Position numbers and translations under genes: made by a program. Under the pieces are notes generated by a model. The model was not told where the DNA came from, made no database searches, and saw nothing but the letters and a program-made list of their open reading frames with translations. 6,626 nt of DNA, taken from contig CAQYCU010000074.1 of the NCBI GenBank assembly GCA_948919095.1, positions 1 through 6,626 of the forward strand, in the 5' to 3' direction. This stretch comes from an uncultured Clostridia bacterium. Its GTDB lineage: Bacteria; Bacillota; Clostridia; TANB77; CAG-508. Shown one piece after another: positions 1 to 5,282 of the stretch (positions are counted from its first letter, which is position 1; every line of letters starts with the position of its first letter).

Positions 1-129
1 TTGTTCTATTACTTCAATTTGATAATTCAAGCATATTTCTGTAAGCATTTCCTTTAATTTTATTCTTTGGTTATTATCTAAAAAATAATTTGTTCTATCC
101 ATTACTTCATTGATAAATAACTCTTTCAA
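1..129 (-). CDS. Partial gene, N-terminus only; possible tyrosine recombinase
   Basis: A TTG codon at 129-127 lies 8 bases after a strong AGGAGGA ribosome binding site (144-138). It opens a frame of 43 codons that runs off the left edge with no stop. The product begins with L/M-K-E-L-F-I-N-E-V and contains R-T-N-Y-F-L-D-N. It is a charged, helical, non-membrane N-terminus. From memory it resembles the N-terminal segment of clostridial tyrosine-type recombinases/integrases, but no catalytic residue lies inside the window, so that name is a guess. The start is chosen on the ribosome binding site; no in-frame ATG precedes it. A hairpin with a T-run lies just upstream, between this gene and the preceding ORF, so it is probably not simply co-transcribed with the sigma-factor region. 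I am confident that it is coding and unsure what it encodes. Confidence 0.6.
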   Translation of the reverse strand, partial: MKELFINEVMDRTNYFLDNNQRIKLKEMLTEICLNYQIEVIEQ

Positions 130-137
130 TTATATTT

Positions 138-144
138 TCCTCCT
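138..144 (-). promoter_or_regulatory. Ribosome binding site fixing the TTG start of the left-edge gene
   Basis: AGGAGGA on the minus strand, 8 bases before the TTG at 129. It decides the non-ATG start of the partial gene at the left edge. Confidence 0.7.
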
Positions 145-146
145 AT

Positions 147-182
147 AAAAAAGAAGAATAGCTTGTTGTTTCTATTCTTCTT
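147..182 (-). terminator. Rho-independent terminator after the 188-484 ORF
   Basis: The arms 151-161 and 172-182 are perfect 11-bp reverse complements around a 10-base loop. On the minus strand the stem is followed at once by a run of Ts (152-147). The stop of the upstream ORF lies just before it (190-188) and the ribosome binding site of the left-edge gene just after it. It therefore most likely ends the sigma-factor transcript. The stem is AT-rich, so termination may be partial. Confidence 0.6.
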
Positions 183-187
183 CTAAC

Positions 188-484
188 TCATTCTTTTTCT
201 ACTAGCAATTCAGTTTTTGACATACCATTTTCATCATATTGTATTTCAATAGCTCCTCCTATTGTATCTATTGCTTTTATTTTATTCAATTCGCTCTCAT
301 TATTACTTGTTACAGTAACTTTTATATTGTTATTATTCTCCATTATTGCTGATTTGGTTACAAAAGTAAATTCCTTATCTATCATTTTTTGGCTTATTTT
401 ATTTTGCAATTCTGTTAAATATTTATATGAATATTTGGCTTTTTTAAATGTTGTTTTACTTTCTATTATCATTATTATCTTCAC
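188..484 (-). pseudogene. Short ORF, probable detached C-terminal part of the anti-sigma-type protein
   Basis: This 98-codon frame starts at GTG 484-482, or at ATG 472-470. It overlaps the end of the preceding ORF (stop 458-456) by 29 bases. Neither start has a convincing ribosome binding site, unlike almost every other gene here. The product has no signal peptide or membrane segment. It has helical parts (T-E-L-Q-N-K-I-S-Q-K-M) and then beta-like parts ending in D-T-I-G-G-A-I-E-I-Q-Y-D-E. From memory, this reads as the natural continuation of the upstream protein, whose last residues are N-D-N-R-K. The sequence ATAATAGAAA sits exactly at the junction and could code both for the upstream 'DNRK' end and for the downstream 'IIES' start. 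A deletion between two copies of it would give this arrangement. The alternative is a genuine, weakly translated small gene of unknown function. Confidence 0.5.
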
Positions 485-1377
485 AAAGCAATATTATATT
501 ATTTCCATTTTTATCAACATATTTTCCTGCATAATAGTCTGGATAATCTGAACTTTCATTTATTGGTTCATTTACTCCTATATCTTTATCTGCATTATTA
601 CTTATAATGTTTTGATTTAGTATTGATTTAATTAATTCTATAAAATCATTTTCATCTATTCTATGTGATGTTATATAAAATGTATAATCTTTATATTTGA
701 AAAATGCTTCTCCATTTATTTTACTATCATCAAAGAAATTTTTTGCTTTAAATAATTTTACTTCATTTCCACTAATCGTTGAACTTGGAAAATCACTTTC
801 GTTTGGAATCATACATTGCAATATTTTATCTTCTTTTGTAAAAATTATATCTGTTGAAGGTGCATTGTTTCCATCCATATAGTATATTAATTCATATTGT
901 TGAAATTTTGAATAATTTGTATCTTCTACGTTTTCCTTTACATATACCATACCTTGCCTTAAATGCTCATATTGTTTTAATATTTCTATATTTCTTATAA
1001 ATCCAAATTTTTCTTCAACATTTTCATCTTTCCAATTTCCATCCACATCTGTTACTTTTCCTGAAATAGATGTTGCTGTTTCTATACTTCCTGCATTAAA
1101 TATTACATTATCTTCCTCTATATTTTCTTTTTCCTTTTGATAATCTTCTATTTCTTTGTCTCCTTTTTCACCTATTAAAACTTTATCATTTTTTAAATTA
1201 TTGTAATTTACTGTAATTCCAATACATAATATGCAAACTGCTGCTACTGAAGTTATTCCATAAATTATTTTTCTACTTTTTTTACCTTTTATATCAAGCT
1301 CCTCTCCGATAGTTTGATACAGCTATTTTTTCTTTTACATTCTTTCGTATTCTTTCTTTTAATTCATTATTTTCCAT
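456..1377 (-). pseudogene. Anti-sigma-type single-pass membrane protein gene, frameshifted near its start
   Basis: The start is ATG 1377-1375, 8 bases after GGAGG (1390-1386), and overlaps the end of the sigma gene by 11 bases, which implies translational coupling. The first frame gives 27 codons (M-E-N-N-E-L-K-E-R-I-R-K...) and ends at TGA 1296-1294. The reading frame one base on is open from 1310 to the stop at 458-456 (284 codons). It begins I-G-E-E-L-D-I-K-G-K-K-S-R-K, followed by a hydrophobic stretch (I-I-Y-G-I-T-S-V-A-A-V-C-I-L-C-I-G-I-T-V) typical of one membrane helix, then an acidic linker and a long extracytoplasmic part. One extra T (minus strand) near 1311 explains the break. A cytoplasmic N-terminus, one helix, an outer domain and a position directly behind an ECF sigma gene together suggest an anti-sigma factor, though no recognised anti-sigma domain is visible. 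As given it is broken; a programmed +1 shift or an assembly error remain possible. Confidence 0.6.
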
Positions 1378-1918
1378 AGCCATAACCTCCATCTTCTAAA
1401 TTTCTTTTTAGGTTTTTCCTAATTCTATGAAGTATAGTCTTAACATTACTTGTAGATAAATTTAACACTTTTGCTATTTCTTTTATCGATTTTGATTCAT
1501 AATAAAACATTATAAATATTGTATATTCTTTATCTTTTAGGTGTTGTAATGTATTTTGAATTATCCTATCCTGTTCTTTTTGTTCTGCAATTTCTTCAAT
1601 TTTACAATTATCTATAATATTTTCTTCATAATCAGATATAGAAAAATTTAAGCTTGTATTCCTATACTTATTTCTTATAACATTTTTAGCAGTTCCTGTT
1701 AGATATGGTTTTATTTCTGTTGTTTTTAATAAATTGTTACTATTTTTCCATATAGCAACAAATATATCTGATATTATTTCTTCTATATCTTCATCTGTTA
1801 TAGCTATATTCACTCCATTTTTTACTATTATATAGACATAGCCATAAAAATCATCTATTATTTTGTCTATATCTACTTTCCCATTTTTTAGATAATCTTT
1901 TAAAATTTTATTTTTCAA
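1367..1918 (-). CDS. ECF-type RNA polymerase sigma factor
   Basis: This 183-residue protein has the two-domain plan of a group 4 (extracytoplasmic function) sigma factor. Region 2, around residues 20-85, includes D-I-E-E-I-I-S-D-I-F-V-A-I-W and the following K-P-Y-L...A-K-N-V-I-R-N-K-Y-R stretch expected to contact the -10 element and core polymerase. Region 4, around residues 122-175, includes S-I-K-E-I-A-K-V-L-N-L-S-T-S-N-V-K-T, a clear helix-turn-helix for the -35 element. The start is TTG 1918-1916, with AAGGAGA 12 bases upstream, a slightly long spacing; no better in-frame start is seen. The downstream gene overlaps its 3' end and encodes a membrane protein, the usual sigma/anti-sigma pairing. 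Upstream lie a 25-bp near-palindrome and a possible promoter-terminator unit. The gene is intact although its neighbours are broken, so the factor may be unrestrained. Its signal and regulon cannot be read from the sequence. Confidence 0.88.
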   Translation of the reverse strand: MKNKILKDYLKNGKVDIDKIIDDFYGYVYIIVKNGVNIAITDEDIEEIISDIFVAIWKNSNNLLKTTEIKPYLTGTAKNVIRNKYRNTSLNFSISDYEENIIDNCKIEEIAEQKEQDRIIQNTLQHLKDKEYTIFIMFYYESKSIKEIAKVLNLSTSNVKTILHRIRKNLKRNLEDGGYGYGK

Positions 1919-1968
1919 TTTAGACCTAAATCTCCTTACTATTTTTCCAGTTAACTTTCATATACATA

Positions 1969-1993
1969 GTAACATTTTTCTGAAAAAGGTTAC
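1969..1993. repeat. 25-bp near-perfect palindrome upstream of the sigma gene
   Basis: The arms 1969-1980 (GTAACATTTTTC on plus) and 1982-1993 (GAAAAAGGTTAC) are reverse complements with one mismatch around a single central base. On the minus strand the sequence contains TGTAAC (1994-1989), which resembles an ECF sigma -35 element. A TTGTAA/TACTAT pair (1995-1990 and 1971-1966, 18-base spacer) also resembles a weak housekeeping promoter. The palindrome lies 51 bases before the sigma start. It could be a dimeric repressor site, the autoregulated ECF promoter, or both. No CGTC-type -10 is seen at the expected distance. Confidence 0.45.
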
Positions 1994-2004
1994 AACTTTT
2001 TTGA

Positions 2005-2053
2005 AAAAATTTAAAAATATAGAGATATTAGATTTTCTAATTCCTAATATCTC
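2005..2053 (-). terminator. Hairpin plus U-rich tail between the small gene and the sigma gene
   Basis: The arms 2022-2031 and 2044-2053 are perfect 10-bp reverse complements with a 12-base loop. On the minus strand the stem is followed by a U-rich tract ending in six Ts (2021-2005). Within the loop, ATTAG can also pair with the start of the 3' arm (CTAAT), so two alternative foldings exist. It could end the small gene upstream, end a short RNA started at about 2074, or act as an attenuator in the leader of the sigma gene. Confidence 0.6.
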
Positions 2054-2077
2054 AGCGGCAACTTACTAGTTATCGCT
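2054..2077 (-). repeat. Imperfect hairpin at the start of the possible sigma-gene leader
   Basis: On the minus strand AGCG..AACT and AGTT..CGCT can pair around the loop AGTA, with one A-C mismatch and one U-G wobble. It abuts the terminator hairpin at 2022-2053. With a predicted transcript start near 2074, most of it, but perhaps not its first bases, would be in the RNA. Confidence 0.4.
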
Positions 2078-2080
2078 ATC

Positions 2081-2109
2081 ATTATAACATTATTCTAAAA
2101 AATTGTATA
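2081..2109 (-). promoter_or_regulatory. Extended -10 sigma-A promoter, minus strand
   Basis: TATAAT at 2086-2081 is preceded by TG and one base (TGTTATAAT), the extended -10 form. TATACA at 2109-2104 lies 17 bases upstream as a moderate -35 (four of six consensus bases). The predicted start point is about 2074. It would drive a transcript through the two hairpins toward the sigma gene. It overlaps the stop of the small frameshifted gene. Confidence 0.55.
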
Positions 2110-2328
2110 TGAAAACAGTCAAAAAAATAATGAGTTTATCTCTTATATGCTGTTTTTCCTTAGTCCATATATCTTTAAAACCTACTTCACTTTTTTGAAT
2201 TATTTTCAATTCTGTATTTGTGAGTTCTTTTTTTAGATCAACAATTTCTTTTACAAATAATTATAGCAATGTTCGTCAATTGAACTTTTGAACTCATTAT
2301 CATTACAGTGCAGTTTATTTTTATACAT
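2090..2328 (-). pseudogene. Small helical protein gene with a 1-base frameshift
   Basis: ATG 2328-2326 follows an AAAGGAG ribosome binding site (2341-2335). The first frame gives 25 residues (M-Y-K-N-K-L-H-C-N-D-N-E...) and stops at TAA 2253-2251. Restoring one base near 2254-2263 joins it to L-F-V-K-E-I-V-D-L-K-K-E-L-T-N, which stays open to TAA 2092-2090. The repaired product would be 79 residues: a charged, probably helical body and a hydrophobic tail (I-I-F-L-T-V-F-I-Y-N-F-L) that could be a membrane segment. I do not recognise the family. The good ribosome binding site and the clean second frame argue that it was a real gene, lying divergently from an XRE-type regulator remnant. Confidence 0.5.
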
Positions 2329-2376
2329 CTTTTTCTCCTTTCGCTAACTAATACTTAGCAACTAAATTAAAAAAAT

Positions 2377-2407
2377 ATTATATATTATTTTATATATCTT
2401 ATAACAA
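2377..2407 (-). promoter_or_regulatory. Possible promoter of the small frameshifted gene
   Basis: On the minus strand TTGTTA (2407-2402) is followed after 17 bases by TATATA (2384-2379), or after 19 bases by TATAAT (2382-2377). It sits upstream of the AAAGGAG/ATG at 2341-2326. The surroundings are almost pure A/T, so chance matches are easy. The small palindrome TTAGCAACTAA (2355-2365) lies between promoter and gene and could be an operator. Confidence 0.35.
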
Positions 2408-2424
2408 GAAAGTGAAATAATATA

Positions 2425-2681
2425 ATGAAAACAAAAACTTAAATGGCTATTCTAATATTGTTGGTTCAAATATAAGAAAATATAGAAAACTAAAATGATT
2501 ATCTCAAAGGCAACTAGCTGATCAAGTTGCTCTTTTAGGAGTCACTCTTTATTATGCTGATATTTCTAATATTGAAAATCATAATTTATTTATTCGTGAT
2601 TTTGAACAACAAGCTATTTGCAAAGTTTTAGGAATTACTATACAACAACTATTTGAAAATACTGATAAGTACTTTGATTAG
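2425..2681 (+). pseudogene. XRE-family helix-turn-helix regulator, broken
   Basis: The ATG at 2425-2427 opens a frame that stops after five codons (TAA 2440-2442). The frame two bases on (from 2427) continues N-L-N-G-Y-S-N-I-V-G-S-N-I-R-K-Y-R-K-L-K, hits TGA at 2496-2498, then runs L-S-Q-R-Q-L-A-D-Q-V-A-L to TAG 2679-2681. The L-S-Q..L-A-D region, followed by I-S-N-I-E-N, is the signature of a Cro/C1-type (XRE) DNA-binding domain, and the ending Q-Q-L-F-E-N-T-D-K-Y-F-D fits its last helix. One missing base in the A-rich start and one nonsense codon therefore separate it from an intact protein of about 85 residues. No good ribosome binding site is seen. It would have been a small transcriptional repressor, perhaps of the divergent small gene. 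Two independent lesions make a true pseudogene likely. Confidence 0.7.
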
Positions 2682-2874
2682 CTAACTATCTCTATATTTT
2701 TAAGTTGTTCTGTGTTAGTTATAAAGTCTTTGTATAAGACATTAGGACTAATTCCAAAAAATTCATAAATTCAATATCAGTCTTTTTGCTTGTTCCATCT
2801 ATCCCTGTTTCTATTTGTGAGATAGTTTTCGTTGATTTTGCTAAATCTTCTGCATGTAACCTATTTTTTTCCAC
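2678..2874 (-). pseudogene. Second XRE-family helix-turn-helix remnant
   Basis: From a possible GTG (2874-2872) the minus strand reads V-E-K-N-R-L-H-A-E-D-L-A-K-S-T-K-T-I-S-Q-I-E-T-G. The last part is a clear helix-turn-helix recognition region of XRE type. It continues to F-M-N-F and then loses frame at a run of six Ts (plus-strand A-run 2756-2761). With one more T it continues F-G-I-S-P-N-V-L-Y-K-D-F-I-T-N-T-E-Q and ends at TAA 2680-2678. The C-terminal pattern (G-I-S-P-N-V-L-Y) is typical of this fold. The N-terminal helix is shorter than usual and no ribosome binding site is seen, so the front may also be lost. Its stop overlaps the stop of the plus-strand XRE remnant by four bases. I infer a dead regulator; the homopolymer could also be a sequencing artefact. 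Confidence 0.65.
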
Positions 2875-2891
2875 AAAAAACGTGAAAAACA

Positions 2892-2920
2892 TTGACGGTT
2901 AACATAAGGGATGGTATAAT
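2892..2920 (+). promoter_or_regulatory. Sigma-A promoter of the FnIII-repeat gene
   Basis: TTGACG (2892-2897), a 17-base spacer and TATAAT (2915-2920) form a near-consensus promoter. The predicted start near 2927 leaves a leader of about 29 bases carrying AAGGAGG (2942-2948). The gene is therefore probably transcribed alone and fairly strongly by housekeeping polymerase. It is the best-formed promoter in the window. Confidence 0.8.
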
Positions 2921-2955
2921 ATATGTGATTAATAAAATTTTAAGGAGGTTTGTTT

Positions 2956-4797
2956 ATGTTAAAAAAGAAGACTACTTATTTAAAAGTTTTCGTACTTATG
3001 ATAACAATACTTTTTAGTATAACTGCATATACATTTGCATCAAGTATTTCTAACGTAACAGGACTAAAAGCAGACATCTCTGGAAAAGAAGTATATCTAA
3101 ATTGGAACTCAGTTTCTGATGCAAATGGTTATGATGTGTACTTTAACATTCCTGGATATGGTTATACTAATATTGGCTCAGTTTCATCAAACTCAGCTAA
3201 AGTATCAGGTTTTACACCAGGATATGACTATAAATCAAAAATAATGGCATATAAATATGTAAATGGAAGTAAAGTTTATTCTTCTGCCTATTCTAATGAA
3301 GTATCAGTGATGATACCAACTTTACAAAATGATATCCCCGCAAATGTCACTAATTTAAAAGTATCTATTAATAACAAGCAAGCATATTTAACTTGGGATA
3401 AAGTTAATAATGCTTCAGGATATGATGTATACTTCAATGTACCAGGACAAGGATATATGAGCATAGGTTCAGTTGATACAAATTCTGCTTATGTTTCAGG
3501 GTTTACACCAGGATATACATATTATGCAAAAATATTAGCTTATAAAAATTCAAATGGTAAAAAAGTTTATGCTAATAGTTATTCAAATGAAGTATCAGTT
3601 AAAATTAGTGAAGAAGTTGATTATTCTAAACCAGGAAAAGCAACTAATTTAACAGCTTATATTAATAAAACTAATGTAGCTGTTGACTGGAATAAGGCAG
3701 CAAATGCTACTGGATATGATGTTTACTTATATACACCAGGATATGGCTATAAAAAATTAACTTCTACAACAAACAATTATTATGATATACCAGTTAATAC
3801 CTTACAAGAAGGTAAAACTTACTATGTTAAAGTTTTAGCTTATAGAGTTGTAAATGGACAAACAATTTATGCAAATGAATATTCAAATGAAGCAAGTTTT
3901 TATATTCAAGAAATTGTTACAAAACCTAATAAAGCAACTGGCCTTACAGCATATGTTAATAACAAATATGTAGCTGTTGACTGGAATAAGGCAACAAATG
4001 CTACTGGATATGATGTTTACCTATATACTCCAGGATATGGTTACAAAAAATTAACTTCTACATCAAATAATTATTATGATATACCAGTTAATACTTTGCA
4101 AGAAGGTAAAACATATTATGTTAAAGTATTAGCTTACAGAAATGAAAATGGAAAAACAACATATTCAACTGAATATTCTAACGAAGCAGGTTTCATGATT
4201 AAAGAAAATACAGTTAAACCAGGACAGGCAACTAACCTAATAGCTTCTGTAAACAATTACTGTGTAGCACTTGACTGGAAAAAAGCAACAAATGCTACTG
4301 GATATGATGTTTACCTATATACTCCAGGATATGGTTACAAAAAATTAACTTCAACTAATAATAATTACTATGATATAAACTTTAATACTTTAACATCAGG
4401 TAAGACATATTATGTTAAAGTTTTAGCTTACAGATACGAAAATGGAAAAACAACTTACGCAGATAATTATTCTAATGAAGCAAGTTTCTACTTCAATTAT
4501 AGTAATAATACAAATACAAAACCAGGTGCAATTTCAGGATTGAATGTTAAAGTAAAAGGAACAGTTGCATACTTTACGTGGAATAAAGTTAATAATGTTG
4601 ATGGATACGAACTAAGAATGACTATTCCAGGATATGGAACTTCAACAATGTATTCTTCAACAAATAGTAAAACAGTATCAGGACTTACAACTTATGGTTC
4701 ATCATATACAACTTCAGTTTATGCATATAAGTATGTAAATGGCAAAAAAGTTTATGGAAATCCAGCTACTGTAAAAGTTTATAGAAATAATTTATAA
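2956..4797 (+). CDS. Secreted protein of six tandem fibronectin type III-like repeats
   Basis: The protein has 613 residues from ATG 2956, seven bases after AAGGAGG; a TTG at 2950 is too close to the site. Residues 1-28 are a signal peptide: lysines at 3-5, a hydrophobic core V-F-V-L-M-I-T-I-L-F, and likely cleavage after A28. The rest is six FnIII-like units at about 31-121, 127-218, 225-318, 323-416, 421-514 and 522-610. Each has an early W (L-N-W, V-D-W), G-Y-D-V-Y, P-G-Y-G-Y (P-G-Q-G-Y in unit 2, P-G-Y-G-T in unit 6), a later Y-x-x-K-V/I-x-A-Y strand and Y-S-N-E. Units 3-5 are nearly identical, with a period of exactly 98 residues; units 1, 2 and 6 have diverged. The sequence is tyrosine-rich with a single Cys after the signal peptide. 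No enzyme domain, LPXTG motif, SLH, choline-binding or LysM anchor is visible, so it is probably released or held non-covalently. A role in adhesion, matrix or carbohydrate contact is inference only. Confidence 0.88.
   Translation: MLKKKTTYLKVFVLMITILFSITAYTFASSISNVTGLKADISGKEVYLNWNSVSDANGYDVYFNIPGYGYTNIGSVSSNSAKVSGFTPGYDYKSKIMAYKYVNGSKVYSSAYSNEVSVMIPTLQNDIPANVTNLKVSINNKQAYLTWDKVNNASGYDVYFNVPGQGYMSIGSVDTNSAYVSGFTPGYTYYAKILAYKNSNGKKVYANSYSNEVSVKISEEVDYSKPGKATNLTAYINKTNVAVDWNKAANATGYDVYLYTPGYGYKKLTSTTNNYYDIPVNTLQEGKTYYVKVLAYRVVNGQTIYANEYSNEASFYIQEIVTKPNKATGLTAYVNNKYVAVDWNKATNATGYDVYLYTPGYGYKKLTSTSNNYYDIPVNTLQEGKTYYVKVLAYRNENGKTTYSTEYSNEAGFMIKENTVKPGQATNLIASVNNYCVALDWKKATNATGYDVYLYTPGYGYKKLTSTNNNYYDINFNTLTSGKTYYVKVLAYRYENGKTTYADNYSNEASFYFNYSNNTNTKPGAISGLNVKVKGTVAYFTWNKVNNVDGYELRMTIPGYGTSTMYSSTNSKTVSGLTTYGSSYTTSVYAYKYVNGKKVYGNPATVKVYRNNL
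3991..4352 (+). repeat. 68-bp identical direct repeat inside the FnIII gene
   Basis: Positions 3991-4058 and 4285-4352 are identical over 68 bases and lie 294 bases (98 codons) apart, in units 4 and 5. The related segment of unit 3, starting at 3697, is in the same register 294 bases earlier but carries a few changes. The copies encode the N-A-T-G-Y-D-V-Y-L-Y-T-P-G-Y-G-Y core. Such repeats allow in-frame loss or gain of a unit by recombination. Confidence 0.85.
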
Positions 4798-4804
4798 TAT
4801 AATA

Positions 4805-4840
4805 TCTCCCAGAAATTTATTCTGGGAGAATTTCTATATT
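4805..4840 (+). terminator. Rho-independent terminator of the FnIII gene
   Basis: TCTCCCAGA (4805-4813) pairs perfectly with TCTGGGAGA (4821-4829), with one more A-T pair inward and a 5-base loop. It begins 8 bases after the stop and is followed by a T-rich tail (4831-4840). The stem is unusually GC-rich for this window. The tail is only moderate. Confidence 0.75.
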
Positions 4841-4868
4841 ATACAAATTTGGTTAATAATTATAAAAC

Positions 4869-4884
4869 AAAGTAGTCCTACTTT
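4869..4884 (-). terminator. Possible weak terminator of the thioredoxin operon
   Basis: AAAGTAG and CTACTTT are 7-bp inverted repeats separated by only two bases, so in RNA about six pairs would close a four-base loop. On the minus strand it is followed by GTTTTAT. It lies about 50 bases past the thioredoxin stop, in the convergent gap, which contains no other obvious terminator for that strand. Confidence 0.35.
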
Positions 4885-4933
4885 TATGTTAGGTATTCCC
4901 CATCTCCTATTTCATAGAATAAGGAATTTATTA

Positions 4934-5257
4934 TTATTGTGCTAATTCATTTATTATATCAATTAATTCAGACTTTGAATGGAATCCAATGCTAGTTCTT
5001 ATTGGTTCACCATTTTTGAAAAATATAAGTGTTGGTATGCTTTCAACTTCATACTTTAAAGCCAAATCTCTTTCTTCATCTACATTTACTTTACATACCT
5101 TTACCTTACTTGAATATTCATTAGCTATCTCTTCAATTATAGGAGCTAGCATATTACATGGTCCACACCAAGTGGCAAAAAAGTCAACTAAAACTAAACT
5201 ATCAGCTTTTTTAATTTCTTCATCAAAATTACTTGAACTTAATATTTTTTCATTCAT
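4934..5257 (-). CDS. trxA: Thioredoxin
   Basis: This 107-residue cytoplasmic protein has the complete thioredoxin fold. It has D-F-F-A-T-W-C-G-P-C with redox cysteines 31 and 34, conserved D25, P39 in the helix after the active site, and the cis-proline motif S-I-P-T (P75). The C-terminal half has the L-I-F-F-K-N-G strand pair. The length matches classical Trx (about 105-110). The start is ATG 5257-5255, seven bases after AAAGGA; a longer frame upstream adds a hydrophobic stretch without a ribosome binding site and overlaps the neighbouring gene, so I reject it. It reduces protein disulfides (for example in peroxiredoxins, ribonucleotide reductase and stress targets). The gene starts 25 bases after a ferredoxin:thioredoxin reductase-like gene and follows desulfoferrodoxin, so its electrons probably come from ferredoxin through that partner rather than from NADPH and TrxB. 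That link is inferred from context. Confidence 0.93.
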   Translation of the reverse strand: MNEKILSSSNFDEEIKKADSLVLVDFFATWCGPCNMLAPIIEEIANEYSSKVKVCKVNVDEERDLALKYEVESIPTLIFFKNGEPIRTSIGFHSKSELIDIINELAQ

Positions 5258-5282
5258 ATAAACATCCTTTCCTAGGATAAAA

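Noticed and set aside
327..551. Plus-strand hydrophobic ORF
   Set aside because: It is antisense to the better-supported minus-strand frames and has no ribosome binding site; the hydrophobicity comes from AT-rich opposite-strand codons.
697..882. Plus-strand ORF of 61 codons
   Set aside because: It lies wholly opposite the long anti-sigma-type frame, with no ribosome binding site or recognisable protein.
2866..2890. Inverted repeat TTTTTCCAC / GTGAAAAAC upstream of the FnIII promoter
   Set aside because: The pairing is imperfect, mostly A/T, and lies within the XRE remnant; it is not distinguishable from chance.
2950..2955. TTG start for the FnIII protein at 2950
   Set aside because: It is only one base from the AGGAGG; ATG 2956 has the correct seven-base spacing.
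3991..4352. CRISPR-like or transposon repeat
   Set aside because: The repeats are in frame within one protein and encode the same structural unit; there are no unique spacers.
4840..4933. Possible gene in the convergent gap
   Set aside because: No open frame with a ribosome binding site; only a weak hairpin is seen.
4989..5261. Plus-strand ORF opposite thioredoxin
   Set aside because: It is a mirror of the thioredoxin gene, whose active-site residues make the minus strand certain.
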